DNA of 64,000 bases, taken from positions 2,108,001-2,172,000 of the forward strand of contig OY751492.1 of assembly GCA_963565915.1 (NCBI GenBank). The letters are read 5' to 3'. The notes below the pieces were generated by a model that saw only the letters and a list, made by a program, of their open reading frames with translations, made no database searches and had not been told where the DNA came from. Positions 34,537 to 46,543 of this stretch are shown one piece after another (positions within the stretch are counted from its first letter, which is position 1; the number at the start of each line of letters is the position of its first letter). The position numbers were made by a program, and so were the translations under genes. This DNA is from Entoloma clypeatum. Taxonomy: Eukaryota; Basidiomycota; Agaricomycetes; Agaricales; Entolomataceae.

Positions 34537-35201
34537 ATGGACAACCAAGATTTCCAGGACGAAGCCCCCGAACTCCCTGAGCATCACCAACCCCCCATCA
34601 CACCACCACCACCTCCTCCTCCTCACCGACCAGGGCGAAGAATTGAAATAACCGCAGATCCCAGCAAATATAATGGATCCCGACCCCTGTTTTCGGGATG
34701 GTGGGCAAAAATGCTCACATGGATCTGAGTAAATTGAGATCTGTTACATGGGGATGACAAAATCTGTATCGCAGTCTGGTCCTGATTAGATGGACCGATT
34801 GCAGGAACATATGGGGAGACACGACTCACCCAATGCATGGAATCAAATGATTGGCCAACATATTGAAACTTGGTCTATGAGATTACCACGAGGTTTCAAC
34901 CTACCACTGAAGTGGAATGGGCCAGAGGAAAGATTGAGGGGTTCAAACAGAACCAGCTGAAGACAGACGACTGGATCACACAGTTTGGAACACTGGTGAT
35001 CAAAGGGAAAATTGAGGATCATCATGGGATTCCTTATTAGAGAGAAATGCCTGGGACTCAATCATACAGCAATTGTTTCAGCAAGGAAGACATCAGGACA
35101 CCATGCAGGAAACTGTCGAAGAAATCTCAGCCATTGGAAGGGCTGAACAGAATTACACCATGAGGCAAGAAATGAGGCAGGGACCTCAAAGGCAAGGGAA
35201 C
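34537..35201 (+). pseudogene. Gypsy-D gag, 5' part with several TGA stops
   Basis: ATG at 34537, then a proline-rich N-terminus and the gag core ITADPSKYNGSRPLFSGW. The frame continues past TGA codons at about 34726, 34735, 34786 and 34864 through LVYEITTRFQP, EWARGKIEGF and DDWITQFGTLV, the usual order of a retrotrans_gag domain. All four breaks are TGA. It ends where the Gypsy-A copy 2 LTR begins at 35202. Confidence 0.8.
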
Positions 35202-35620
35202 TGTAAGGGCGACCTTACGATCCAAGACTCAAACTCAGATACTTGCAAGGGAGATCCGAAGTTTAGATTGAGCAGTCTGATAAGTAATACAACACACACC
35301 TTGCAAGGGAGATCCGAAGAGAAAGTTCTAAGGATTCCCCTGCAAGCTAGCGAGATAAATAGTAAAATGAGATATGAAATAAGAGATAAAACGAGACACA
35401 TGAATGATGAGCAATGATCGGGAGTAGCGATGAAGGATGAATGGAAACAAGATGAATGATAGTACCTGCAATCTGACATGCGGAGTAGCAGATGGGGGCG
35501 GAGTCGTCGGATGCGGAGAGGCGGATAAGATGTTGGAGACAGCGGATACGATTGAAGGATGTCGGAGATGGTGGAATAGAAAGGAAAGGAAGAAAGGAAA
35601 GGAAAGTGGTTGCCCTTACA
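35202..35620 (-). repeat. Gypsy-A copy 2, 3' LTR
   Basis: TGTAAGGGCGACC ... GGTTGCCCTTACA on the plus strand, 419 bp, followed by the polypurine tract of the minus-strand element. Flanking pentamer GGAAC. The partner LTR is truncated, so the TSD cannot be confirmed. Confidence 0.93.
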
Positions 35621-35639
35621 TCACCCCCCCTTCAAGGCA

Positions 35640-38600
35640 CGGCGTCTCGATGTGTCAGGCAAAACGAGTCGAATATCACGGCGGCGATCCGCCGTGGAGC
35701 TCCCGGATGGCATCGGTAGAAGTCGCGGACTAGGCGCGGAGCGTGGACATTGTCTTCTGCTTCCCAGGAATTCTCTTCGTAGCCACCATTTGACCAAGAA
35801 TTGAAGCTTGCCTCGATGCAGTCGGCTGTCCAAGAGGTTTTCAACATCATACTCTAATTCTTCTCCAACTACCATCGGAGGCGGAGGAGAGTGGACTTGG
35901 CGTCGGAAGGGGTCGTCGGGAACTAGTGAAAGTTTGATGACATGGAATACTGGGTGAACGCGGGACATGGAAGGGGGAAGGCGAAGTTTGTAGGCATGTG
36001 TTCCGACAGGTCGGACCACTGGGAAAGGGCCTATGTATTGATGTGCAAGTTTCTTTGTGGGTCGGGTGGTTTTGAGGTCTGATGAGTCTAAAAAGACCTT
36101 GTCCCCCGGGTGGAATGTCGGAGTGGTGCTCCAATGCTGGTTGTAGTATCGCGCCATGTCATCTTTTGCCTTTGTCAGTGCTGCGCGAGCCTCCTCTAGA
36201 GCGGACTTCATCTGCTGGCTGAAATCCGCTACTGCCTCGATCTCTGTCCGCTTCTTGCAAGGTTCGAATCCCATGCGCAGATGGCGGCCAGTGTCAATGT
36301 AGAATGGAGTTTGACGTGTCGATGCATGAACATGGTTGTTGTATGCAAATTCAGCCATCAGAAGCCATTCGTCCCAATCGTCTTGATGTTCATTGACGAA
36401 TAGGCGAAGATATCATTCCAATCCTTGATTGACCCGCTCCGTCTGTCTGTCCGACTGCGGATGGTAGGCTGTCGAGGCAGCAACCTTAATGTTAAGCAGC
36501 CTGTATAGTTCGCGCGTGAACTTGGTGACAAACTGTGGTCCTCGGTTGGAGACAATGGCCTCCGGTAGTCCGTGGAGTTTCCAGACATTTTGAACATAGG
36601 AGCGTGCAGTCCCGAGTGCGGAGATGTCGGAGTGCGTCGGGATGAAGTGTCCCCGCTTCCCTACTGAGTCCACTACGACCATGATAGCATTGTAGCCGTG
36701 GGCTTCTGGTAGTTCAGTAATGAAGTCAACACTGGTTACTTGCCATTGCTCCGTGGGGACTGGTAGCGGATTGAGCTCTCCGGAGGGCGGAGTGCGTCGG
36801 ACCTTGGTGCGGAGGCATGGGTCACATGTCTTGCAATATTGACCTATTAAACGAGACATGTGTGGCCACCAGTAATTGCGCGACACCAGTTCCAAGGTTT
36901 TCCACCATCCAGGATGTCCGGCCACTGGAGTGTCATGGTGTTGTGTGAGGATCCGATGATGCAGTTGGGGATTGTTAGGAACATAGATACGATCCCTGAA
37001 GTAGAGCAAACCTTCCGCTTGCCTCCACTCCACACTATGGACAGACCCCGCTCCGACGGTCGGAAGGGATTGGACAACCACACTATCCTCCAGTAACCCC
37101 TCTTGGATTCCCTGTCAGACCTGGCAGAGGATGTCGTGTTCTTCCCCTTGAACAGTTACCCCACGCATTGCTCGCACTGCAAACAATTCTGATTGAAGAA
37201 GGATGATGTTTTCATTGTCCTGCGATCCGTCTCCGTGGTCCGCTTGTCGGGACAAAGCGTCGGACTTGCCCATTGACTTGCCAGGTCGATGGTGCATTTT
37301 GAAATCGAAACGAGCGAGGTATAAGGACCATCTAGCCTGTCGTCAATTTAGTTTTTGAGCTGTCATGAAATACTCAAGATTTTTGTGGTCCGTCCAAATC
37401 TCCACTCTCTTCTCCGCTCCTTCAAGGAAGTGCCTCCACTCCTCCAATGCGCGGACCACCGCCAACATCTCCTTGTTGTAGATCTCGTAGTTGCGTTCCA
37501 CCGGACTTAGGCTTTTGGAATAGAATGCGACAGGGTGCCACTTACCGTCCTCTGTTGGTTGGGACAGTACTGCTCCGGTTGCAAAGTCCGAGCTATCCAC
37601 TTCTATCCGCCACTCCTTTCCATGATCAGCTAGGACCAGGATCGGAGCGGATGTAATCCTCCGCTTCAACTCCGCAAATGCGGACACTTCTCCCTCCCTC
37701 CAAGACCAGAGGTGCCCTTTCTTCGTGAGCTCGAAAAGAGGGCGCGCAATGTCCAAAAGCCCTTCAATAAAACGGCGATAGAAGTTAGTGAACCCCAGAA
37801 AGGACTGTACTTCTCGGACGTTTGTCGGAGCAGGCCACTCCGCGACCCCCGCTACTTTCACCGGATCCATCTCTACATGTCCTTGTTCAATAATAAGGCC
37901 TAGGTATTCAATGCATGTTTGTTCAAACTCGCATTTCTCTGGTTTTAGATAGAGTTTGTGTTCACAAAGTCGTTCCAGTATGATCCGTGTGACTCTCCGA
38001 TGCTCCGCAAGGGTCTCTGTGAAGATGAGTATGTCGTCGAGGTAAACACAGACTACACCTTCAGTGATAAGGTCCTGAAAGATTATAGTCTGGAATGTGG
38101 ATGGACTATTAGTGAGGCCGAAGAACATCACCAATGGTTCATAGAGTCCGCCATTGGTTTGAAAAGCGGCCTTCCACTTGTCTCCGGGTTTTATCCGCAC
38201 ATTGTTGTAGCCCCAGCAGATGTCGAGCTTGGTGAAGTATTGAGCGCATTGAAGTTTATTGATCAGTTCAGATATGAGCAGAAGCGGATACTTGTTTTTG
38301 ATAGTTTTGGAATTGAGTGACTGGTAGTCTTGTACAAGACGAAGCGAGCCATCCTTCTTCTTGATGTAGAATACTGGAGATGCCATTGGAGACTTGGAAG
38401 GGCGAATCCGACCAGTTGCAAGGTTTTCCTCCAAAAATGCGTCGAGTTCCTTCTGTTTGTTCGGAGCAAGCAGATATACCTTACAACCTGCCAGAGAGGC
38501 GTCCGGAACAAGTTCAATGGTGTGGTCCCAAGTCCGCTCTTCCGGTAAGGTGTTGAAAGAGGTCTTTGAGAATACATCTTCAAAGTCAAACAAGTGGTCC

Positions 38601-39664
38601 GGTACAGAGTCGCGGAAAGATTTAGGTTTTTGGTTACTGAGGAAGGCCTCCGATAGACGTTGCGAGATATTGGATGAAGCACGGATGAACTCCGCCTCCA
38701 CGGGTACTGTTCCGACAAAAAGGCGATCTCCCTCCTCAAACTCATCCTCTTCCTCATCGTCTTCTGCTAACTCCTCCGGTTCCTCTCCTTCTGTGACATC
38801 CTCCACCCATGGGCCACGTGGAGCCTCCTCCTCTAGACCAGATGTCGGAGTGGAACCCATCTGACAGGCTCGGATGGGGACTTGTTCAAACTTCCGCTCC
38901 TTCTGCTCTTGGGCTGCCTCCTGGTGGCATGTCCGATATCGTGCAGGACACCGGCTCATCTTCACTTCCCCTGACATCCAATCTACCTCGGGGTTGTGTT
39001 CTTTGAGCCAAGTGAAGCCTAACATGATTTCTTGTTTTCCCAAACTTGTGACTGCAAGCTGGGTCCGTTCCGAGTGATCCCAATAGCAGAGCACTACATC
39101 CAACACCTCCGTTATTGCTCCAGCCTCGTTTGGAGTTCCGTCGATGTTGTATACCGGAATTGCGCGTTGTAGTTTTCGAGTAGAGAGTCGATGTTTCTCA
39201 ACCAGAGTGCATTCAATAAACGACCCTGTTGCCCCGCTGTTGAGTAAGGCCTTTTGTGATAGTGTGTCTTTAGTGTCGGTAGTTTCAAGAACTATGTCTA
39301 GTTCAATAGAATTGTCGGAGTGAGCGGAGGCGAGGACATACCGATGCTCCCATTTAGAGAGGCAAAGGCGGATGGGATTTGCGGAGTTGGGTGCGACTAT
39401 GGGATTGTTTGCAGGCTTAGAGATGGAGGGTATAGGATCATATTGTTCCATAAATAAGGCAGCATAATGATTTTTAGCAGACAACGAGGGCGCACTGTTC
39501 ACTCGCTGTGGGGAGGAAAGTCCTCCTGTCCTTCCTCCGACTCCGCAGACTCCGTGGGCAGAACGGAGTTGCCTTCCGCTGTGTCCTTGACCACGAGTTG
39601 TTCCATAACAAACTCGTCCTGCTCCTCCGTTGTCATGAAGCGAACATCGAAGCAAAGGGGGCAT
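35640..39664 (-). pseudogene. Gypsy-A copy 2 pol (protease to chromodomain), inactive
   Basis: Protease ALLNSGATGSFIE, whose expected Asp is Asn. A Glu/Asp-rich linker follows. RT has LATGRIRPSKSPMASP, KKDGSLRLVQDYQ and VCVYLDDILIF, RNase H has IEVDSSDFATGAVLSQ and EIWTDHKNLEYF, and integrase is as in copy 1, with VSNRGPQF (Asn for catalytic Asp). TGA stops at 37343-37345, about 37115 and 36413-36415, and a frameshift in the chromodomain near 35781. The first 700 or so codons of pol, through RNase H, are open. Pol lies in the -1 frame relative to gag and overlaps its end (39499-39664), compatible with a frameshift arrangement. Confidence 0.94.
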
Positions 39665-40743
39665 TCACGACTAAAGTGACCCGTTTTGTTACATCTGAAG
39701 CATGCATTGGCATTCTTGCCTTTGATGCGTGAAGTATCAATGTCCATTGCATTGGGGTCCCTTGTCGGCGGAGTGGATGCGGATGCGAGCGGAGCTGTAT
39801 GCAGAGTGAATGGAATGTAGGGGCGAGGGAATACTGAGGTGCCAGGTACTCATGGTCCAACAACGTTGCGGAAGGTGGAGGTGCGGGTCAGAGCAGTGGC
39901 TTTGAAGGCTTTGTTGGCAATCCTATTGTCGTCATTGACTCGTGCTGCAGAGTACCACTCATCGGGGTTGTCATCCACAGGTCGTCCATGGGTCAGGGTG
40001 GCAATCTCGTTCTGAATGTCGGAACGGAGACCATGGCAGAATTTGAGTACGATGTTGGTATCCTCCTGATAGCCCGCTTTGTCAATGTAGTCTTTGAACT
40101 TGTCAATATAGGTCTCGACATCCCGTTGACCTTGATAATAGGATTCTCCTTCGAGGATCAGTCTCGCGTCCTGTTCCTCATTCTTCGGAGTGAACTCCGT
40201 TGTAAAGACGGCGCGGAAGTCCACCCAAGTCCGATAAGGCGGAGCACCGGTCCTCCGCTCTTGTCGGATAATGCGATCCGCAAAGCGTGCTGCGCGTCCA
40301 CTCTTCATGAAAGATAAGGCCCAATAAATTTTAGCGTGGTCGTCTGCGAACTGTTCCGGAGCCAGCCCCATAAACAATTCACAGGAGTTTAGAAAGGTCC
40401 AGCCATTTGCGCGTGATCCATCAAAGTCCGACGGATTGGCAGGTTTTGCTCGACGCACGCCCAGATTGGCCGGAGCGAGCAGAGCGGGTATAATAGTGGG
40501 TGTGGGAGCAGCTGGGATAGGTGGCGGAGCTGGGGCAGGAATTGCATTGAAGGCGAGGAGGAGTTGGTCAAGTTGAGTTGAGATATTATCGAGAGTTTGA
40601 CATTGTTCCTGGAACTCGTGCTCGAGCTGTTCAAGGCGATTGGGGTCGTCCATTACTATGCACGGAGCAGAATCACCAGTTACGGAGAGGTAATTAGAAG
40701 AACTGGAAGGGGTGTGAGATGTATCAGAGTCGGACGCGGACAA
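39499..40743 (-). pseudogene. Gypsy-A copy 2 gag
   Basis: ATG at 40743. The gag core reads KPANPSDFDGSRANGWTFLN, then FMGLAPEQFADDHAKIYWAL and GQRDVETYIDKFKDYIDKAG. After a TGA at 39850-39852 the frame continues to the CCHC knuckle CFRCNKTGHFSREC and a short Glu-rich tail ending at 39499. A coiled-coil-like N-terminal stretch (RLEQLEHEFQEQ) precedes a Pro/Ala-rich hinge. Without the TGA this would be a typical 410-residue Gypsy Gag. Confidence 0.92.
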
Positions 40744-40814
40744 AGCTGCTCCGAAGCGTGGAATTGTGACAACAATGCAATTGGACCCGGTCCAATTAGA
40801 AGAGAACTTTCTAC

Positions 40815-40924
40815 TGCAAGGGCGACCTTACGATCCAAGACTCAAACTCAGATACTTGCAAGGGAGATCCGAAGTTTAGATTGAGCAGTCTGATAAGTAA
40901 TACAACACACACCTTGCAAGGGAG
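40815..40924 (-). repeat. Gypsy-A copy 2, 5' LTR remnant
   Basis: Plus strand TGCAAGGGCGACCTTACG ... CTTGCAAGGGAG matches the first 110 bp of the LTR at 35202. It then breaks into an unrelated dispersed repeat. About 310 bp including the promoter are missing, so this copy cannot be transcribed from its own 5' LTR. Confidence 0.88.
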
Positions 40925-41393
40925 GATGGCATGAGGGGACGTGGCAAGGGTGGGGGACAGCACCCTGCTGTGCCAATCACACTAACGGAGAACATAACAG
41001 CAGTGGGGGTGGTGGGGAGGGGTACTGACACGGTCACCGCAGAAGAATGGCAGGGCAAAGGGCGGGACATGTGAATAAGTCATGAGCAAATGTGGCAACG
41101 CACCGCTGAGGGATGGGGGTGGGGGGGGAGTTTTCTCCAGTGGGACATGCGAATAGGCCCTGAGTGTAACACTTATTGTCAAGGGAGGACAATACAGTGT
41201 GAACTTTGGGATGTTGCCTAGCTTTCTTCAATGCCACTGGTTTCAGGGTTCTGATGTTGTCGGCATTGACAACAGTGATCAAGGGAAGAGGGGAAGAGAG
41301 GCCTCAATGGGTGGTTGCAATAGAGAAAGGAGGGGCCGTGTTAAGGCAGTCAAGTTCAGAGAGCAGTAGCACTGAGGGTTACTAGGGGTTGAT
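40925..41393. other. Dispersed non-coding repeat, left of the LINE insertion
   Basis: About 40930-41010 matches the complement of about 11812-11890. The block GGCAACGCACCGCTGAGGGA (about 41094) recurs in variant form near 42757. The LINE at 41409 split this repeat; it continues at 42136. Confidence 0.5.
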
Positions 41394-41408
41394 ATCCTAG
41401 ATTCAGAC

Positions 41409-42120
41409 GCGGCACATGGCTTAAGGATGTGGGTCACTCCCAATCCCTCACGGCTCAAATGGTTCGCGGCCTCACCAGTCACGCCCCAATTGGCCACTAT
41501 AGACATAGGTTCAATATTGGCGACAAGGTTGAACAATGTGACTGTGGGTCAGGGTCCGTTGAGGACTTCACCCACGTACTCTACAAATGTCTGCACCACC
41601 CCACCAGGCCCCCAGACATGCCCACCTTCTCGAGGAACACTCCCACGTGGGACAACTTTGGGAAATTCATTATGGATAACCCAGGGGCCTTTGCCTTTCG
41701 GGATCGTCCAATGCCCAACACAACCGTTGGCAGTAGTCGTGTGGTAGCGTGCTGGGTACAAAGGGGTGCAGCCCCCTCTGGCAAGCGAACGCGATCGAAG
41801 GATAAGAACCGCACAGGCGCTTCTTTGGGGGGCAGGGCACAGACACCCCCCAGCGCCGCTAACGGCCAACCTCACAAGGTTGGAGTGCTCTTGTATCGCG
41901 CGGCCGAATATTCGGGTGCGCATACTAACGTGTTTGTTTACAACAGACTCCCCCGTCCTGGCGCGAGGACTTATCAGCTCGACAGAGCTTTGCGCCGCCT
42001 GTTCTTTGTGCGTACATAGATCCTCGGATCGATGTAGTTTACTCTATGTCAAGCGGACTGTACCCCTAGTATACCGCTATATAAATTGATGACCCAAAAA
42101 AAAAAAAAAAAAAAAAAAAA
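41409..42120 (+). mobile_element. 5'-truncated LINE (non-LTR retrotransposon) copy
   Basis: The 712-bp insert ends in a run of 25 A (42096-42120) and is bounded by the 15-bp duplication ATCCTAGATTCAGAC (41394-41408 and 42121-42135). Dead-on-arrival truncation of this type is the normal product of target-primed reverse transcription. Confidence 0.95.
41411..42019 (+). CDS. C-terminal end of LINE ORF2 (partial)
   Basis: Open from the 5' truncation point to TAG-class stop at 42017. It begins GTWLKDVGHSQ and reads GLTSHAPIGHYRHRFNIGD, then the zinc-finger-like CDCGSGSVEDFTHVLYKC followed by H (C-x-C ... H-x4-C). This is the tail found after RNase H in fungal and other I/Tad-type LINE reverse transcriptases. 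The remaining 120 residues are basic and low-complexity. No stops, so the copy is recent. It carries no catalytic domain. Confidence 0.88.
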   Translation, partial: GTWLKDVGHSQSLTAQMVRGLTSHAPIGHYRHRFNIGDKVEQCDCGSGSVEDFTHVLYKCLHHPTRPPDMPTFSRNTPTWDNFGKFIMDNPGAFAFRDRPMPNTTVGSSRVVACWVQRGAAPSGKRTRSKDKNRTGASLGGRAQTPPSAANGQPHKVGVLLYRAAEYSGAHTNVFVYNRLPRPGARTYQLDRALRRLFFVRT

Positions 42121-42135
42121 ATCCTAGATTCAGAC

Positions 42136-43779
42136 TGGGGACTGACTGACTACTACATCCAGTATATATACTGTATCAAGTGTGCACAGACCAAGAGAAA
42201 TATAAGTAAACAGTGATAAGAGAGAATACCGCTATTGGCTGGCAATAGTGGGGTCTGTCAAAGTGAAACAAGGGTTAGTTCTGAGTCAGAGATAAGATGG
42301 GAATATATGTCCATCTGGAGTAAAGCCAGAGTAAATGTGAGTCAGAGTGTAGATAAAGTGGGCATGTGTCAATAATGAGGCGAATGGTGAAACAGTGTTC
42401 AAAGAAGATCAAGGGTTGTCCAGGTGTGAGAAACAATGAGGTGAAATAGGGTTCAGGGTTAATGTGAGAGTGTGAAAGAGTGTCCAGATTGTTATCAAGG
42501 GTTCTAGAGTCCAGACTCATCAAGGGTTCTTCAGGGAGGATGGCTTCTATATGGGTATAGGTCACGTGATAAGTGCTTCATGTGAGAGCATGTCTTGTAC
42601 TGCAAGTCTTTGTGCAGCTGTCGTTATCGATAGGGGTTTGTCGGATGTGGTTGATGGGTGGGATCAGAGAGGGGATCACGGGAGGGGATGGTAGGAGAAA
42701 TGAAAAGTTGTAACACTGAGAATGTGGCAATGCCCACTGAGGGATGCACGGCAATGCACCGTTGAGGGATGTGTGGGGCAGGGGGGACTTGTCTTGGGTT
42801 TGGCACAACATTTGGTATCTCTTTTCAGTTCTGTAGCCTTGTAGAATTTGCTTCCAAATGGAAATGATTTCTGATACTACCACTTTCATGTGTTACAAGT
42901 GAATCTGATGAATGAGCCAATATTGCAATTCATAGCATTGAAGAAACACAGTCTGTAGTTATACATAGTCATGAGAGGTTGCTCTGTAGCACTACAGAGT
43001 GATGGCAGCTTGCTACAGAGTGCTACAGAGTGATGGCAGGCTGCTACAGAGTACTACAGAGTGATGGCAGGTTGCTACAGAGCGCTCTCAAATCATAACC
43101 CTTCGCTACAGCGCTATGAAGCTCCAGAGCACTCTGGACACTCCCCAGCATCTCCAGGTTTTGCTGATGAAAAGAATGAGGCCAAAAGCATCAGCCAATG
43201 CATCATCAGGAAAAATCCACCTGTATCAATAGCAGTCTGTAGCTGCAGTAGCCATCACACCCCGGTATACAGGTCCCCTTTATAGAGCTCATCATAGCAC
43301 ACTGCCAGGTTTCCATAGTAGTCGATAGCATGCTGGCTGGTTTTCATAGTAGTCTGTAGTGCATAGGTGCCTATCAGATATTTGGAGTACTTCATATTTC
43401 CATATGTGGACAGCTACGACGACTATGAGCACTCTGGTGTGCGACATATTTTGCACCAGTTATCAGATCATTCCATAGTGTTGCACAGAACGGTCAACAG
43501 ACATATATATTTTTTCATATCTAAGCCACAGACCAGCTATATACTCAGGTTTATGCTGCATTCTCATCTGAGTCCAAAACGCTACCCTCACTCTCAGTCT
43601 CCCCAGTATGCCCCTCCAGCTCAAGACGGGCCCACTCTTCTACCTCGCCTATCAGCTGTCACTCTGGCTCAGCCACATCCGCAACACCTGCATCGCGTCT
43701 CAACACAAATAGAAGGTTAGATCATACACACTATAAAAATGATGTAAGCTTATAGCGCATGCCGAAACATCTCCCGACG
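42136..43779. other. Repeat-like non-coding stretch
   Basis: Continuation of the repeat split by the LINE. Contains many AGGGTT/AGAGTGT words (42240-42540) and no coherent reading frame. A three-unit tandem repeat lies at 42979-43085, and phrases of TTTCATAGTAGTC type recur near 43310 and 43345. Confidence 0.45.
42979..43085. repeat. Tandem repeat, about 31 bp x 3
   Basis: Units of the form TTGCTACAGAGTGCTACAGA followed by GTGATGGCAGG, at about 42979, 43010 and 43042. Confidence 0.75.
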
Positions 43780-44428
43780 TCAGTTGGTGGTCACATTTTG
43801 GTCAAGCTTGCTCCACCTTTCTACATCAGCATGGTGAGCAATTATGAGGGGCTTCACACCTTCCTCCTGAAATGTGGCTGCAACATGTCTCCCCGAAGAC
43901 CATTCATGCACACACCAATGAATCTAATATATTTAGAAGTGATGTCAGCTTTAGAGTTGTCACATTGGGAGGTAATGTACAAAGGTAAAGACGAGGGCCA
44001 ATATCTTGAGAGAGATTGGGTTGAAATATTTTTTGAAGGTCACCCTGAACCTGAGGCATTCTTGAACCAGAGAGCTTGAATAATGTGGTGGATGATACAT
44101 CCACAAGCATAGCCTGACAAGGTCTTTGGGTCCTGGAATGGGCCATTTTTAGAAGACGAGATTAGATCAGTTGAGTAAATAATTACCTTATGATGAAATG
44201 ATGAATCCTTCATGAGATGTGCCGCAAGTTTTTTGTTGTGGTTGGTGTCCCAAGGTTTACCACCAGCACGGAATCCAAAGATTCCTTCCACCAAAGGACA
44301 TACAGCGCTAACGCAAGCTCCATGAATGTGCGAGCCACCTTTGACAATCTGACGAGGTTTTGTTAGCAATATGGAAAGAAAAAAGAAAGAAGGCTTACAA
44401 CACGCAACATCCGGTCTGTGAACTCATA

Positions 44429-46543
44429 TAGTGTTTCTAAGTCCAGTCTCAAGAACCTAAAACCAGACCGAAACCGGACCTGAACGAACTGGATTGAGAC
44501 CAGACTGCAGTCTCAAGTTTTAAGGTTTTCGATCACAACCATCCTCGGTTCTCTCCGAATTTTAAGATTTGAAAGACCGGCCAAAGACTGGTTCGGATGA
44601 ACTCTTGAACTAAGCCACAGAACCATTGTAATTTCTTGCTCACTCACTCTACATACCCACTTTTTCACTTCCCAAATAGGCCACTTCCAAAATAGGCACA
44701 ACCAGCCAAAAAAGACAAAAGGTGTGTGTGCACCCCCCCTGCCCCGATCACATGTAGACACAGGCTTTCTATAAATATATTTTAACCTTTCAACATGTGT
44801 GCCCCTCATTGCAAGGTCAGGAATGGGTGGATGCGTCGTTTCGACGTTGGATGACGCGCATCAAGTGCGCATCAAATGTGTCAAAAACAAATCCCCAAAA
44901 ACATCGCACATCTGCTTATTATGTCTACACAGGAACAAGTAAGGGTTTCTACTATATCAATTATGTAGGAGGGGATTATATCTCACTCAATATGTATTGT
45001 TTTTCTGAAATTTCACCACAGATTTTAAGTCATAGAGGTGCCATGCTCTGCAACAAATAATAGTAAACAATGCACAAAATGCATCGCACAGGCGCGCGCG
45101 GTGCCTTCCTCATAGCCTAATAATAGCTTAAAATGATAGAACTACTTATGGAATATGTATTCACCTTCTGACACACTTTGTATAATTTTTAGAAGTCTAG
45201 ATATGATAGAAATAATGAAATGTGCAGATTTCAGTAAAGGTGTTATATCTCCATAATGAATCAACCAAATTTGAAAAACAAATGTGCTATAAGATCCCCT
45301 GAATGTGGAGAATCCAAATCTGAAATAAAAATTTTTGGTCAAATTTTCGACCTATTCTGCTCATATTCACCTTATGAAGTCCTTGAATTGTGTTTGAATG
45401 GTCTCAATAGGTTCACATGCAATGGTTAAATAGTATATATATATTACATGTAATCTAATGTGGTTGTGGAAAGGAGGAAGTAAGAAATGTTGCTTTTTGT
45501 GTTTAAGGAAACTCATGCTGCACTGTTTATCACGATTTACAGGGTGTTTTGATACATCATTCTGCTACATAGACTCTCTACCAGACATAGCTAATGTATG
45601 TAACTGTATATATACTTACTATTGGTTTCAAGTATCTCTACATAAGTTATGAATATTTTTTGGGACTGGTGGCGCCAAGCTTTGGGCATTGAGAGTACAA
45701 GTTTTGACGATGTGCATCACTCGGCATTGACTGCCAAGCATTTTTGGCAATCGCTGAAACTCAAACCATAAGTCGATTGCCAGCAAAACGTTCCCACAGT
45801 TTTCTTTTCCCCCACCTCCACTCCATCTGGCCACCACCTCCGCCCAACAGCCACCACTCGTGCCCAATGGCCCCTCTAGTGCCCAACAGCCCGCTCTCGT
45901 GCCCACTGGCGGCCTCTAATGCCCAACGCTGTCCACTCCTGCCCAATGCCGTCCCTTCGAGCCCAACAGCCCCCTCTGCTGCCCAACAGCCCCCTCTAGC
46001 GCCCAACGGCCCCTCTTCATACCCAATGGCATTGTCTCATGCCCAACGCCCTCCCTTCGAGCCCAATGGCCTCGACTCATGCCTAACGCCCTGCCTTCGA
46101 GCCCAACAGCCCCCCACTCGTCTCACTCACGCCCAACGGCATCCACTCATGCCCAACGACATCCACTCATGCCCAAAGCATCCACTCATGCCCAACGTGC
46201 CCACTCGCGCCCAACAATGCCCAACATGTCACATCCACTTGCACCCAACACGTCCACTCACGCCCAATGCATCCACTCGCTCCCAACGGCATCAGACGGT
46301 GAGACTCAGATGATACGTGCATGTGCCGTCCAGTAGCACACTTGTACAGGACATATTACGAGTCTGGACCGGTTTAAACCGGTCCAGTCTCATCAGACCT
46401 GAATACATGGACTGGTCAGACTGGTCTCTCACTGGTCTGGTCTGGTTTTCCAAGGTGACTATGTAAAATTGAGACTGGTGCGGTCCTCGGTCCTTCCTTT
46501 TTGGGGGGTCAAAAACGAGACCAAACTGAACTTTCAATCACTA
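44429..46543 (-). mobile_element. hAT-N copy 1, non-autonomous hAT-like element (2115 bp)
   Basis: Identical 8-bp duplications AACTCATA at 44421-44428 and 46544-46551, and inverted ends TAGTGTTTCTAAGTCC and TAGTGATTGAAAGTTC (on the complement). 8-bp TSD and a TAGTG terminus fit hAT. Subterminal regions are full of short GGTCTGGTC/ACCGGTCC words. The middle holds a GCCCAACG minisatellite (45830-46300). No transposase. Nearly all of it (44810-46543) is repeated in inverse orientation at 47451-49235. Confidence 0.88.
45830..46300. repeat. CTCATGCCCAACG minisatellite in hAT-N copy 1
   Basis: Loose tandem repeats of CACTCATGCCCAACG with 15-25 bp period. Complement of the TTGGGCATGAG repeats at 47720-48210 and 25085-25300. 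Frames reading through it give Pro/Ser/Ala or Gly/Trp low-complexity strings and are not genes. Confidence 0.8.

Noticed and set aside
45744..46336. Long Pro/Ser/Ala and Gly/Trp frames in the hAT-N arms
   Set aside because: Direct translation of the CCCAACG minisatellite; periodicity of the DNA explains the openness.
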